DNA of 64,000 nucleotides from Lactiplantibacillus mudanjiangensis (GCF_005405385.1 NZ_BJDY01000005.1:186001-250000), one strand, 5' to 3'. Shown: positions 25,577 through 34,583, counted from the first letter of the stretch. Notes: a model not told the origin generated them from the letters alone. Translations and numbers: made by a program.

Positions 25577-26794
25577 TTATGGTTCTAGCCCTTTTAACAT
25601 GTCTAAATCAACTTCAGTTTCATCGGCACCCGGAACTTCAAATCCATTCAATTGTAAGAATTCACGCCGGAATTCGGCATAACCTGTTAAATCAGAATTG
25701 AAGTTTTCTGGGGTAATCTTGGTCATGAGTTCGGCAACTTGGGCTTGAATGTCTTCACGTTGTTCCCAAGCATCTGGACGTAAGCGACCATTTTCATCAA
25801 CCGTCCGGCAACCACCATAAACCATATCCCGGAATAACCGGTCTTTATGCATGATTGGGGTTTCGTGAGTCCCAGTCTTTTCTTCTACTTTATAAAGCGC
25901 TAAGCAATAGAGTGGGAAGATTGGAATAACAACTGAGGCTTTGGTTGTCACAGCCCGTGAAACGGAAATCAACGCTTCCCCATTAATATCATCGATCACT
26001 TTTTGAATCTTGTGTGATGATGCTTCGGCGGCATCCTTAGCAGCGCCTAAAGTCCCTTCATGATAAAAGGCATAAGTGCTCTTTGGTCCAATGTAAGAAT
26101 AAAGAATGGTCTTAAAGCCTTCTGCTAAGACGCCAGCCTTTTTGAGTTCGTTAACCCAGATTTCCCAATCTTCGCCACCCATAACATGCTTGGTCGCTTC
26201 AATTTCATCTTCGGTTGCGGGTTCAACCGTTTGTTCAAATAATTCATTCTTCTCTAAATTAATGTTTTCACCAGTAACCGTTTCACCAACAGTCTTAATC
26301 ACTGAGCGCCATACTTCATCTGGGTTATCAGGATTGATTCGTTTTGGTGCGGCGACGGAGTAAACTAACAAGTCAATTTGCCCACCAAACGTTTCTTTGA
26401 TGTAATTGATGACTTGATCCTTAATCTCTTGGGTAAAGGCATCACCGTTAAAATTCTTCGCAATCAAGCCAGCTCTTTCAGCAGCTTCGCGGAAGAAAAT
26501 ATTGTTATACCAACCAGCAGTTCCTAACATTTTTTCGTCACGTGGGGCCCGTTCATAAGCCACACTGATGGTGTCAGCACCTTGACCAAAGGCTGCCGTA
26601 ATCCGGCTAGCCAAGCCATAACTAGAAGATCCCCCAATAATCAACGCTTTTTTCGCACCGGCATAATGACCCTTCGCTTGAACATAAGCAATTTGATTCA
26701 GTACGGCTTGACGACAACCGTAAGGGTTCACAGAACGCGCAACGTTTCCTTGTAACTTTTCTGATAATGGCACCATCGTCTTTGTTTCTGACAT
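25577..26794 (-). CDS. fabV: FabV/Ter-type trans-2-enoyl-CoA (ACP) reductase
   Basis: 405 residues from ATG 26794 (AAAGGTGG upstream; GTG 26806 is too close). GGSSSYGLASRI near residue 45 is the nucleotide loop; Glu in VAYERAPRDEKMLGTAGWYN suggests NADH over NADPH; the active site Y-x8-K is seen in YHEGTLGAAK. FabV reduces enoyl-ACP, Ter reduces crotonyl-CoA; the two share this fold. With CoA-transferase, crotonase and MaoC genes nearby, and fatty-acid synthesis genes absent, an enoyl-CoA substrate is more likely. Confidence 0.92.
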   Translation of the reverse strand: MSETKTMVPLSEKLQGNVARSVNPYGCRQAVLNQIAYVQAKGHYAGAKKALIIGGSSSYGLASRITAAFGQGADTISVAYERAPRDEKMLGTAGWYNNIFFREAAERAGLIAKNFNGDAFTQEIKDQVINYIKETFGGQIDLLVYSVAAPKRINPDNPDEVWRSVIKTVGETVTGENINLEKNELFEQTVEPATEDEIEATKHVMGGEDWEIWVNELKKAGVLAEGFKTILYSYIGPKSTYAFYHEGTLGAAKDAAEASSHKIQKVIDDINGEALISVSRAVTTKASVVIPIFPLYCLALYKVEEKTGTHETPIMHKDRLFRDMVYGGCRTVDENGRLRPDAWEQREDIQAQVAELMTKITPENFNSDLTGYAEFRREFLQLNGFEVPGADETEVDLDMLKGLEP

Positions 26795-27140
26795 TTTAAA
26801 AACCACCTTTTCATGTTAGTTACAATTGATTACCAGGCTCATTATCAGACATTGATCACGGTTGAAAGTACTCGTTGGTACACATTAGAGTCCGTGATAA
26901 ACGCCTCATTAACAGGCTTAACCATCAATTGTGCTGATGAGTATTTAGATAATTAAATCGATTGCTACCCGGATTGCCAAGGGAAAGATTAATAATTATC
27001 TTCGTGAATAATGTAAGCCTTTTCAGCTGTTTTCACCAATATGCCTTTTTTATTCACATCATAACCGTAAGTTATGATGTTGCTAACGATGGCTTACTGC
27101 CAATAATTAGCTAATAAATTCACAAACTTTTTTTAACTTA
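26795..27140 (-). promoter_or_regulatory. fabV promoter region with LysR-type dyad and 19-bp shared word
   Basis: ATAACCGTAAGTTAT at 27061-27075 is a perfect ATAAC-N5-GTTAT dyad (T-N11-A). TTGAAAGTACTCGTTGGTA at 26862-26880 occurs identically at 28196-28214 before the crotonase gene. The two sites are about 197 bp apart here and 205 bp there. No other gene seen in this 346-base stretch. Confidence 0.6.
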
Positions 27141-27893
27141 TTACAATCCGAAGAATCCTTTATAAATTAAGATCCCAATAACTGCCCCTACAACTGGCGC
27201 AACCACTGGCACCCAACTGTATTCCCAATGAGAACTTCCTTTATTAGGTACCGGCATCAACGCATGAATCAAACGTGGGCCAAGATCACGCGCTGGATTT
27301 AAAGCGGGACCAGTTGGGCCACCTAATGAAATCACCATGGTCGCAATCAAGAGCCCAACGCCGATGTTGGCAATATCAATACTTTGATGGAAGAACATCC
27401 CCCGATAAAGCCCCATCGCACCAAACGTCAAGACACCAGTACCAATCATTTCGGTCACAAATCCATTCCACCAACTGCCACTGGCATCACCAGTTGAAAA
27501 AGTTCCTAACACTAAACCAGCATCTTTGGTTGCCTTATAATGTGGCCAATAAATGGCTAAAACTAATAATTGCCCCACCATAGCACCGGCAAATTGCCAC
27601 AATATATATGGGGCAACTTGGGCCCAAGGAAAAATCCCGGCGGCGGCTTGAGCGATCGTAATTGCCGGATTTAAATGATTCCCAGAAATTGAGCCAAACA
27701 TCATCGCTGGAATCATAACCCCAAACCCAAATCCTAACGCAATGAATAACCAGCCCCCATTACTTTGACCAGGTTCACCATTACCGGTTGTATTCTTTAG
27801 AAACGAATTCGCCACCGCCCCGTTTCCGAATAAGACCAAAATCAAAGTACCAAAAAATTCCGCGGCGTATCGTGCATCCCATGTTCCTGACAT
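27141..27893 (-). CDS. MIP-family aquaglyceroporin
   Basis: 250 residues, six membrane helices, both half-helix motifs intact (NHLNPA and LNPARD; the Asp after the second motif marks glycerol facilitators). ATG 27893 follows AAGGAGG. It conducts small uncharged solutes such as glycerol, water or undissociated lactic acid. It lies between fabV and the crotonase gene and faces away from the latter, so it may import or export a solute used by the module. Confidence 0.92.
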   Translation of the reverse strand: MSGTWDARYAAEFFGTLILVLFGNGAVANSFLKNTTGNGEPGQSNGGWLFIALGFGFGVMIPAMMFGSISGNHLNPAITIAQAAAGIFPWAQVAPYILWQFAGAMVGQLLVLAIYWPHYKATKDAGLVLGTFSTGDASGSWWNGFVTEMIGTGVLTFGAMGLYRGMFFHQSIDIANIGVGLLIATMVISLGGPTGPALNPARDLGPRLIHALMPVPNKGSSHWEYSWVPVVAPVVGAVIGILIYKGFFGL

Positions 27894-27961
27894 TGTGTGT
27901 TCCTCCTTAGAATGGTAGTTAAATTTTTTTACAGCTTGAACTATATCTGATGAATTCGCCC

Positions 27962-27976
27962 ATGTAAACGTTTACA
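27962..27976. promoter_or_regulatory. CcpA cre site
   Basis: ATGTAAACGTTTACA fits the cre consensus WTGNNARCGNWWWCA at every position and is nearly perfectly palindromic. It lies about 70 bp upstream of the aquaporin start, so carbon catabolite repression is likely. Confidence 0.75.
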
Positions 27977-27992
27977 GTTTTTCATGCCGACC

Positions 27993-28214
27993 ATAGCCGT
28001 AAGTTATAGTCCCCATGGATCAGTCTCCGGATTAACGAAAAGCGCTGATTTTCACAAACTTTTCGTTAAATAAACATTTTGAGTCGATCCTGACCAGTCG
28101 AAGAACGTTGATTCCACGGGATTTTTATTTTTCGGCAAGTTGTAACTTCATTCACAACCAGGTTGCTTTTTTAGACAAACTCGGTAAGATAGTCCTTGAA
28201 AGTACTCGTTGGTA
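27993..28214 (+). promoter_or_regulatory. Crotonase promoter region: LysR-type dyad and shared 19-bp word
   Basis: ATAGCCGTAAGTTAT (27993-28007) is a one-mismatch copy of the dyad at 27061. TTGAAAGTACTCGTTGGTA (28196-28214) is identical to 26862-26880 and ends 33 bp before the ATG. Both sites are also found upstream of fabV, arguing for co-regulation. Confidence 0.6.
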
Positions 28215-28247
28215 ACCACTGATGATTTTTGAAAGGGAGTTACTAAC

Positions 28248-29045
28248 ATGATGAAAATTAACACTTATGACAACATTTTATTGGACGTTACCGATGGCAT
28301 TGCAACCTTAACCATCAACCGGCCAAAATCAATGAACGCTTTGAACACTGCAACATTAGTTGAAATTGGTGAAGCATTAGATGAAATCAAAGCTAACGCG
28401 GCTGACATCAAAGTGGCCGTCATCACTGGGGCTGGTGAAAAAGCCTTCGTTGCTGGCGCCGACATTTCGGAAATGCGTGATATGAATGCGCTAGAAGCTG
28501 CGGAACTCTCAAAGGTGGCCCACAATTCCTTTGGTAAGATCGAAAACTTACCACAATTAACCATCGCTGCAGTTAACGGCTACTGCTTAGGTGGTGGTTT
28601 GGAACTCGCCTCCTCATGTGACATCCGGGTCGTTTCTGAAAAAGCCAAGTTTGGTCAACCAGAAGTAACTTTAGGTATCGTTCCAGGCTTCGGTGGCACC
28701 CAACGATTAACTCGCTTAGTTGGTCGTGGCAAAGCTAAGGAAATGATCGCGATGGGTACCATGATCAACGCGCAAGAAGCTTACCGGGTTGGGATTGCTG
28801 AAGAAATTGCGGCACCAGAAGCTTTGATGGACAAAGTGATGGAAATTGCTCATCAAGTGATGAAGAACGGCTTGTTAGCTGTTGGTATGGCCAAATATGT
28901 TATTGACCGCGCCGCTGATTTGCCACTCGACACTGCCATTGATTTTGAAACCCAAATGTGGGCGCAAACCTTCGCTACTGAAGATCAAACTGAAGGCATG
29001 ACCGCCTTTCTTGAAAAACGGCCAGCTAACTTCACCAGTAAATAG
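28248..29045 (+). CDS. Enoyl-CoA hydratase/isomerase (crotonase) family
   Basis: 265 residues from ATG 28248 (or 28251), behind GGGAG. Oxyanion loops are AGADISEM (about 68) and YCLGGGLELA (about 110), and both catalytic acids are present, Glu in GGGLELA and Glu in GQPEVTLGIVPGFGGTQRL. This indicates a true (S)-3-hydroxyacyl-CoA hydro-lyase rather than a variant crotonase. Monocistronic, with terminator; promoter motifs are shared with fabV. Confidence 0.93.
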   Translation: MMKINTYDNILLDVTDGIATLTINRPKSMNALNTATLVEIGEALDEIKANAADIKVAVITGAGEKAFVAGADISEMRDMNALEAAELSKVAHNSFGKIENLPQLTIAAVNGYCLGGGLELASSCDIRVVSEKAKFGQPEVTLGIVPGFGGTQRLTRLVGRGKAKEMIAMGTMINAQEAYRVGIAEEIAAPEALMDKVMEIAHQVMKNGLLAVGMAKYVIDRAADLPLDTAIDFETQMWAQTFATEDQTEGMTAFLEKRPANFTSK

Positions 29046-29063
29046 GGCTTAAGTTCTAGACTG

Positions 29064-29118
29064 ACAAAAATCCCCTTAAACTTGACGATGTCTATCAAGC
29101 TTAAGAGGATTTTATGAT
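29064..29118 (+). terminator. Terminator of the crotonase gene
   Basis: AAAATCC.CTTAA.CTTGA pairs with TCAAG.TTAAG.GGATTTT. Confidence 0.75.
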
Positions 29119-29164
29119 ATCTGGGCATACCGGGTCGCCTACAACCGCTGACTAACGTCCGTTT

Positions 29165-29468
29165 TAAAGCATACTAGCTAACTTCTAAAGAACTCTCACC
29201 ATTTCCATATTCATTGTCATACCATGAAACAGTTTTTACTAATTGAAATTCACCAGCACTGGTAATTTCCGTTTGTGTTGGATCAAAGATACCGTCAAAA
29301 GTCGTACCGATCACATCTGAAGAAACAATTTCATCATCGTTAAACCCAAAGGACGGATTGTTAACCGTGTGCTTTTTCAAGGCTGCATTGACTTCTTCTA
29401 GCGTGACCTTCCGTCGTAGAACGGTGACCAATTCGGCCAAAGCCATTAATCCCAATATTAATCGTCAT
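29165..29468 (-). pseudogene. Fossil glyceraldehyde-3-phosphate dehydrogenase gene
   Basis: From ATG 29468 (GAAGGGA upstream) the frame reads [14 protein letters not shown], the GAPDH N-terminus, then jumps into another frame with [21 protein letters not shown]...WYDNEYG, the C-terminal quarter. The central NAD and catalytic-Cys parts are gone, and the junction lies in GGCCGAATTGGT, readable as both GRIG and AELV. A third frame shows MVRVL-stop-KLA, the expected end. So one large deletion and at least one more indel. Confidence 0.85.
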
Positions 29469-29647
29469 GAAAAATTATCCCTTCAAAAGTCATTTATTCT
29501 CTACCAATTAGTTGTTTATAAGTTCCGATCTACGCGATGCTTGCCCCCTTTTCTTGATAGTTTCAATTTATCATCGCTTCCAACAATTTAGAAGAAACGT
29601 TTTATTATATCGGGTAGTCCTATTCGTTATGCCTTCATTATTAATCG

Positions 29648-29702
29648 ACAGCAAAAAGCGGTTTTTGCATCGTAATGACCACGCAAAAACTGCTTAGATA
29701 GA
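29648..29702 (-). terminator. Terminator of the TVP38-like gene
   Basis: GC.GTTTTTGC and GCAAAAAC.GC stem, T-run on minus. Confidence 0.65.
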
Positions 29703-29715
29703 ACGCTGATTTTTC

Positions 29716-30393
29716 TTAACTCGTTTTCGTTTGTTTTCGATCCTGTCGAATAATCCACAATAATCCAGCCAGTACCATGACCGCGACCGCCAACCATAAT
29801 AAGTTCTTAAAGTGAGCCTGAATTAACGCATCGCCACCTAATGCATAGATGACCGCGGTCGGCATACTGCCGATCAAAGTCGCAATCATCAGTTGTCGCG
29901 ATGATGTTTTGGTTCTGACCGCCGCTAGACTTACGAGGGACGTTGGGATAAATGGCACCATATAACCAATCACAATTCCCAAAAACGGATGCCGCATTTG
30001 CTCAATACTTTGAACGACACTCTCTGTTTTAGTGGTGGTATGCCGAGCTTCTAGCAACCCATAAACGCGCTGCGACATGAGATTGCCCAGTGTAATCCCA
30101 ACAATATTTAATCCCGCTCCCATCGTTTTACCAAAGCAAATTCCCGCAACGATGCCTACCGCTGAGACTGGCGCACCAGGAATAAACGAAAATGCCATTA
30201 ACAATGGGACGACTAATAATCCGTCAATCATCGGATGACGCCGCACTTGTGCCACAATTTCGGCTTGACTAACCGTTTTTGTGGTTAAGAGCTGCCAAGT
30301 TGGTCGATAACGAATCACCATTAAGACCACTAGCAGTAATGCTAAGCCACCCATCACGATCAACCAGCGTTTTTTTGTGCTTTTTATCTGCAT
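29716..30393 (-). CDS. TVP38/TMEM64 (VTT/SNARE-associated) family membrane protein
   Basis: 225 residues, ATG 30393 behind AAAGGA. About six hydrophobic segments; the VTT signature is seen as FIPGAPVSAVGIVAGICFG and the second re-entrant GYMVPFIPTSLVSLAA. The related DedA/TVP38 proteins are implicated in lipid scrambling or flipping; the substrate here is unknown. Confidence 0.85.
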   Translation of the reverse strand: MQIKSTKKRWLIVMGGLALLLVVLMVIRYRPTWQLLTTKTVSQAEIVAQVRRHPMIDGLLVVPLLMAFSFIPGAPVSAVGIVAGICFGKTMGAGLNIVGITLGNLMSQRVYGLLEARHTTTKTESVVQSIEQMRHPFLGIVIGYMVPFIPTSLVSLAAVRTKTSSRQLMIATLIGSMPTAVIYALGGDALIQAHFKNLLWLAVAVMVLAGLLWIIRQDRKQTKTS

Positions 30394-30473
30394 GCCCGCA
30401 TTCCTTTCGTTAGTTCAATAAACTCATTATCGCGAATTTAGCGGTTCAGTGCAATCAAAGTCCTTTACTGGGC

Positions 30474-30512
30474 GCACAAAAAGACGTTTGAGCGATTCAA
30501 ACGTCCTTCATC
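30474..30512 (-). terminator. Terminator of the MaoC gene
   Basis: GACGTTTGA and TCAAACGTC stem with TTTTT on minus. Confidence 0.85.
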
Positions 30513-30534
30513 TATTATTTTCAACAAAAATCCG

Positions 30535-30972
30535 TTACTTTCGTTGAGCTGGCATAATTTGGGCTTCCCCATCGGTCACCACTTGGCCATCTTGATTCGT
30601 CACTACTGTCGAAAGCGTTACCAATTTAAAGTGCTTTTTTTGATCAATCTTTGTGACTTCCACGCGAACAACTAGCACATCATCAAAGTGAACTGGCGCA
30701 TTGAATTTCAAGCTTTGACCTAGATAGATCGCACCTGGCCCTGGCATTTTCGTCCCTAAACAAGCCGAAATCATCCCAGCCGAGATCATCCCATGGGCAA
30801 TTCGACCATGAAATTGCGTTTGCGCGGCAAACTCATCATCCATGTGCATCGGGTTATAATCCCCCGTCACTTCAGCAAATGATTCAACATCAGCCTTCGT
30901 CACACGCTTTGAAAAATCACCGGTCATCCCTACTTTAATCTCATCATCGTAAATAATTTTATAACTGTCCAT
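30535..30972 (-). CDS. MaoC/PhaJ-like (R)-specific enoyl-CoA hydratase
   Basis: 145 residues from ATG 30972 (GGAGG seven bases upstream). Hot-dog fold with the hydratase-2 motif TGDYNPMHMDDEFA...GRIAHGMISAG, which contains the catalytic Asp and His. PhaJ-type enzymes hydrate enoyl-CoA to (R)-3-hydroxyacyl-CoA. The window therefore encodes both stereo-types of enoyl-CoA hydratase (the crotonase being (S)-specific). Confidence 0.9.
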   Translation of the reverse strand: MDSYKIIYDDEIKVGMTGDFSKRVTKADVESFAEVTGDYNPMHMDDEFAAQTQFHGRIAHGMISAGMISACLGTKMPGPGAIYLGQSLKFNAPVHFDDVLVVRVEVTKIDQKKHFKLVTLSTVVTNQDGQVVTDGEAQIMPAQRK

Positions 30973-31097
30973 TAGGCTAGCCTCCAAATGTGATCTAGTT
31001 CACATATTTTTGTATTGGTTTCATTATAGCGAGACCCAAATCATTTGGAAAATACCAATTATTTATCGAATGCATAACCATTAGTAATGCAATTGAC

Positions 31098-31138
31098 CAA
31101 ATAAAAAAGACCCGTCATGATGACGAGCCTTTTCAACG
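31098..31138 (-). terminator. Terminator of the 66-residue ORF
   Basis: CTCGTCA and TGACGGG arms with flanking A/T runs. Confidence 0.7.
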
Positions 31139-31139
31139 C

Positions 31140-31340
31140 TTAACCGACTAATTGAAGATCAGTCAGTACCAATGCCCCAAAGATGCAAAGCACGGGCACA
31201 ACAATAACTGTTAAAGCTGTATCAGCAGTGATTAATAGCCAACCACTATGATTACGGGTATGTTTGATCAAATGATAGACACCAGCACCCAAAGCCAATA
31301 TCAAATAAATAAACACCACCACATCACCCAGCATTAACAA
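31140..31340 (-). CDS. Small membrane protein (66 aa)
   Basis: Start TTG 31340 lies nine bases behind GGAG; ATG 31334 is the alternative. Two long hydrophobic segments separated by HLIKHTRNHSG. Own terminator follows. Function unknown. Confidence 0.65.
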   Translation of the reverse strand: MLMLGDVVVFIYLILALGAGVYHLIKHTRNHSGWLLITADTALTVIVVPVLCIFGALVLTDLQLVG

Positions 31341-31431
31341 AGCTTGTCACTCCGATCTGTCCTAATTTTCATATCCACTATCATACGCCATGCCGGCGAA
31401 CATCACAAACTTTCTTAAGTGACCTTAAGAT

Positions 31432-31472
31432 TTAAAAAAACGTGACTCCAATTGGAATCACGTTTTTATTGC
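31432..31472 (-). terminator. Terminator of the PTS gene
   Basis: ACGTGA.TCC pairs with GGA.TCACGT, A/T runs on both sides. Confidence 0.9.
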
Positions 31473-31474
31473 GC

Positions 31475-33460
31475 TTATTCAGCGGCACCGACAATCTCGC
31501 CGGCGGTCACTGTTTGAGTTTGATTTAATTGAAAATCATGAACTTGATCCATATTCGTCATGACGACCATCATCGTCGTTGCTTTGTCAGCTGCTTTGAT
31601 CATAGCTAAATCAACCGTAGCAACCGCTGTTCCAGCGGCAATCTGATCGCCAGATTCAACGTGCAAGTCAAACGGTTCACCGTTCATTTCAACCGTGTTG
31701 ATCCCCATGTGAAGGAGAATTTCCAACCCACTAGCTGTCTTGATCCCCAAGGCATGCTTAGTTGGGAAAATACTAGTCACTTCACCACTAACTGGGGCCA
31801 CAATCTCACCATTAGTGGGTTCAACGGCATAGCCATCACCCAATAACTTTTGCGCAAAGGTTGCATCGTCAACGTCACTAATTGGCACTAATTTACCGGT
31901 CGCTGGCGCCTGTAGCACCGTTGTGACTGGCACAGCTTCAGCAGCTGGTGTTGCCATCGTTGCTGTGGTTGCCGTTGCAGTATCGTCTACTACCGCAGCA
32001 ACGGGTTCGGCGCTCACTTGACCACTAAATAATTTTTGCAAGGCTTCAGCCACAAATTGCACTTCGGTCCCGATGACGATATGGATATTATGCACATCCA
32101 ACACGTTTAATCCGGGTACGCCCGCTGCTTTAACGGCGGCTTGGTCTACTTTACCTGTGTCTTTTAATTGTAACCGTAAGCGTGTCGTACAGTTATTAAT
32201 CACGCTAATATTAGCGGTCCCACCAATCGCTGCAAAAATCTTCTTAGCTTGACGCATATACTTATCGTCACCACTAGTCGCGTCATCCGCCACTGCCGCT
32301 TCATCTGCAGCAGTTAACGGTTCACGCCCGGGCGTCTTCAAATCAAATTTCTTAATTGCAAAATCAAAGCCGAAGTAATAAATCACGGCCATGACCAGCC
32401 CTTGAACCAATAACATGTAAGGCTGGTTCGCTAATGGCATTCGGAAACTTAACAAATAATCGACTAAACCGCCACTAAATGAGAAGCTCGCTGTCCAATG
32501 CATGAAAGCCGCAAAACCTAGCGACAAGCCCATGAATACTGCATGTAACACGTATAATGGCCAAGCCACAAACATGAATGAGAATTCTAACGGTTCAGTA
32601 ACCCCGGTAAAGAATGAAGCAAACGCCCCGGCTAACATCAAAGAACCCGTTTCTTTTTTTCGTTCTGGTAAGGCATTGCGATAAATCGCATAGGCCCCAG
32701 CAGGTAAGCCGAACATCATAATTGGGAAGAAGCCGGCTTCATACATCCCGGTAACACCCTTGATTCCTTTGCTAGCCCAGAAGTTACCAATATCATTGAT
32801 TCCAGCAACGTTGAACCAGAAAACCGAATTCAAAGCATGATGCAAGCCAGTTGGAATCAATAACCGGTTAAAGAACCCGTAGAGTGCGGCACCCACAAAG
32901 CCCATCTTAGAGATGCTAGTCGCAAATAACACAATCGCATCATACAAAAATGGCCAAACAAAATACATTACAGCCGTGAATACTAGCATGACAAACGCCG
33001 CCATAATTGGCACTAACCGTTTTCCGCTGAAGAAAGATAACGCCATTGGTAACTTCACTTCATGGAAACGATTATACAATGCCGCCGCAATTAGCCCAGC
33101 ACTGATCCCAATTAACACATTATTGTCGATCGCACTAAAAGCCGCATTTAAGTGACTCGCTTTGATATTGACAATTTGTGTTAATACCTTTGGTGACAAC
33201 ATTGTAATCGGCACTTCATAAGCAACGACCCCGGCAATTGCCGCAGCGCCATCCTTATTACTGGCCATCCCAATAGCTAGCCCAACAGCAAACAACAAAG
33301 CCAAATGGTTTAAAACCACATCGCCACCTTGAATTAAAAAGTTAGCGAATATCCAGCCTTTAGGTAAATAGTTCCCAATCCCAACTAAAATTGCCGCGGC
33401 GGGTAACGTCGCAATTGGCAACATGAGGGATTGCCCCATTCTTTGAAAATATGTCTTCAT
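31475..33460 (-). CDS. PTS glucose/N-acetylglucosamine EIICBA permease
   Basis: 661 residues: EIIC membrane domain (about 1-380), EIIB with phosphorylated Cys in NNCTTRLRL (about 425), an Ala/Thr-rich linker (about 485-515), and EIIA with active His in LLHMGINTVEMNG (about 590). It transports and phosphorylates a hexose using phosphoenolpyruvate via HPr. The C-B-A order and N-terminus FQRMGQSLMLPIATLPAAA are typical of NagE/PtsG-type proteins; I recall L. plantarum Pts18CBA as the match. GlcNAc supply could feed the PNAG cluster near 58 kb. Confidence 0.92.
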   Translation of the reverse strand: MKTYFQRMGQSLMLPIATLPAAAILVGIGNYLPKGWIFANFLIQGGDVVLNHLALLFAVGLAIGMASNKDGAAAIAGVVAYEVPITMLSPKVLTQIVNIKASHLNAAFSAIDNNVLIGISAGLIAAALYNRFHEVKLPMALSFFSGKRLVPIMAAFVMLVFTAVMYFVWPFLYDAIVLFATSISKMGFVGAALYGFFNRLLIPTGLHHALNSVFWFNVAGINDIGNFWASKGIKGVTGMYEAGFFPIMMFGLPAGAYAIYRNALPERKKETGSLMLAGAFASFFTGVTEPLEFSFMFVAWPLYVLHAVFMGLSLGFAAFMHWTASFSFSGGLVDYLLSFRMPLANQPYMLLVQGLVMAVIYYFGFDFAIKKFDLKTPGREPLTAADEAAVADDATSGDDKYMRQAKKIFAAIGGTANISVINNCTTRLRLQLKDTGKVDQAAVKAAGVPGLNVLDVHNIHIVIGTEVQFVAEALQKLFSGQVSAEPVAAVVDDTATATTATMATPAAEAVPVTTVLQAPATGKLVPISDVDDATFAQKLLGDGYAVEPTNGEIVAPVSGEVTSIFPTKHALGIKTASGLEILLHMGINTVEMNGEPFDLHVESGDQIAAGTAVATVDLAMIKAADKATTMMVVMTNMDQVHDFQLNQTQTVTAGEIVGAAE

Positions 33461-33604
33461 ACCAATTTCTCCCTGTCATCTTTTATAACACGTTGTAAAT
33501 AGTATCACAGCAAGGGATTTAATCAAGGTACATGTCACGTCCTTATGTATAGACCAATGCTTTTGTATCCGTTACCATCATGATTAACTTACGATTTATT
33601 CGAA

Positions 33605-33650
33605 TGAAAAAAGTTCTGAAAAAATTTCATTTTTTTCAGAACTTTCTATC
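33605..33650 (-). terminator. Terminator of degV gene
   Basis: AAAGTTCTGAAAAAA pairs with TTTTTTCAGAACTTT. Confidence 0.9.
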
Positions 33651-33680
33651 AAACTCGCACTATTTACTTATTTTAAATGC

Positions 33681-34583
33681 CTATGAGCCTTGTATTCGTT
33701 GATGATTTAACTCATTCAATAACGGTTTCCAATCATACGACCAGATCATCCCTAACGCGTGTTCACCAGTTAGTACACCCATAACTGGACCAATTTCACC
33801 AGTCTTCACTCGAACTGCGGGGAACCGATAACGTAATTCACTAGCCCAGTTTTCCGCAATCGGCTCATCGTTGGCGCTAATAATATCTAACCGGATCGGT
33901 TGTTGACTACGCATCACAAACTGATTAAAGGCATCTTCAACGGCCTGTTGCGCATTTTTAAGCGTCCGTTCCTTACCCCAAATCTGTAATTTACCATGAG
34001 TATTAAACGTCATGATTGGCTTATTGCGTAGGACCATCGTTCCAGCTAAACTACTATTATTGTAAATTCGACCATTCTTCACTAAGTGGCGCATACTATT
34101 CACAATTAAAATCGTCTGCGTGGTTGCCCGTAAAATCGTCAATTGATCGACAATCGCATCCAACTCATAACCAGCTAACGCCATGGCGGCCGCTAATTTA
34201 ACCATATTGGCCGTCCCCGCACAGGCCGTTCGTGAATCAAACACTTCGACATCTAAATCTTTGACTGATGGCGCATACGTCTTCAAATTATTAACATAGC
34301 CACTAATCCCACTACTCAACCCAATCACTAACACTTGCTCATACCCAGCCGCTTTTAAGTCATCAAAAACGACTTGCATTTCTGGCATCGAAATTTGTGA
34401 AATCGTCGGAATTTCTTTTTCAACTTTTAATAATCGGTAAAACTGATCCGTCGTAATATCCACATTTTCATGATAGACATGGTTTCCAAACATAATCGGA
34501 TCATTGACCACCGTAATTTTGTAATCAGCCGCGGCTTGCGCCGTTAAATTGGCCGAACTATCGGTGACTACCGCAATTTTCAT
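33681..34583 (-). CDS. DegV-family fatty-acid-binding protein
   Basis: 300 residues from ATG 34583, eight bases behind GGAG. The start KIAVVTDSSANL is the family signature, with lipid-head contact residues in ISMPEMQ and GLSSGISGY. In Firmicutes these are FakB subunits that hold a fatty acid for phosphorylation by FakA. The gene stands alone; no FakA partner in the window. Confidence 0.9.
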   Translation of the reverse strand: MKIAVVTDSSANLTAQAAADYKITVVNDPIMFGNHVYHENVDITTDQFYRLLKVEKEIPTISQISMPEMQVVFDDLKAAGYEQVLVIGLSSGISGYVNNLKTYAPSVKDLDVEVFDSRTACAGTANMVKLAAAMALAGYELDAIVDQLTILRATTQTILIVNSMRHLVKNGRIYNNSSLAGTMVLRNKPIMTFNTHGKLQIWGKERTLKNAQQAVEDAFNQFVMRSQQPIRLDIISANDEPIAENWASELRYRFPAVRVKTGEIGPVMGVLTGEHALGMIWSYDWKPLLNELNHQRIQGS

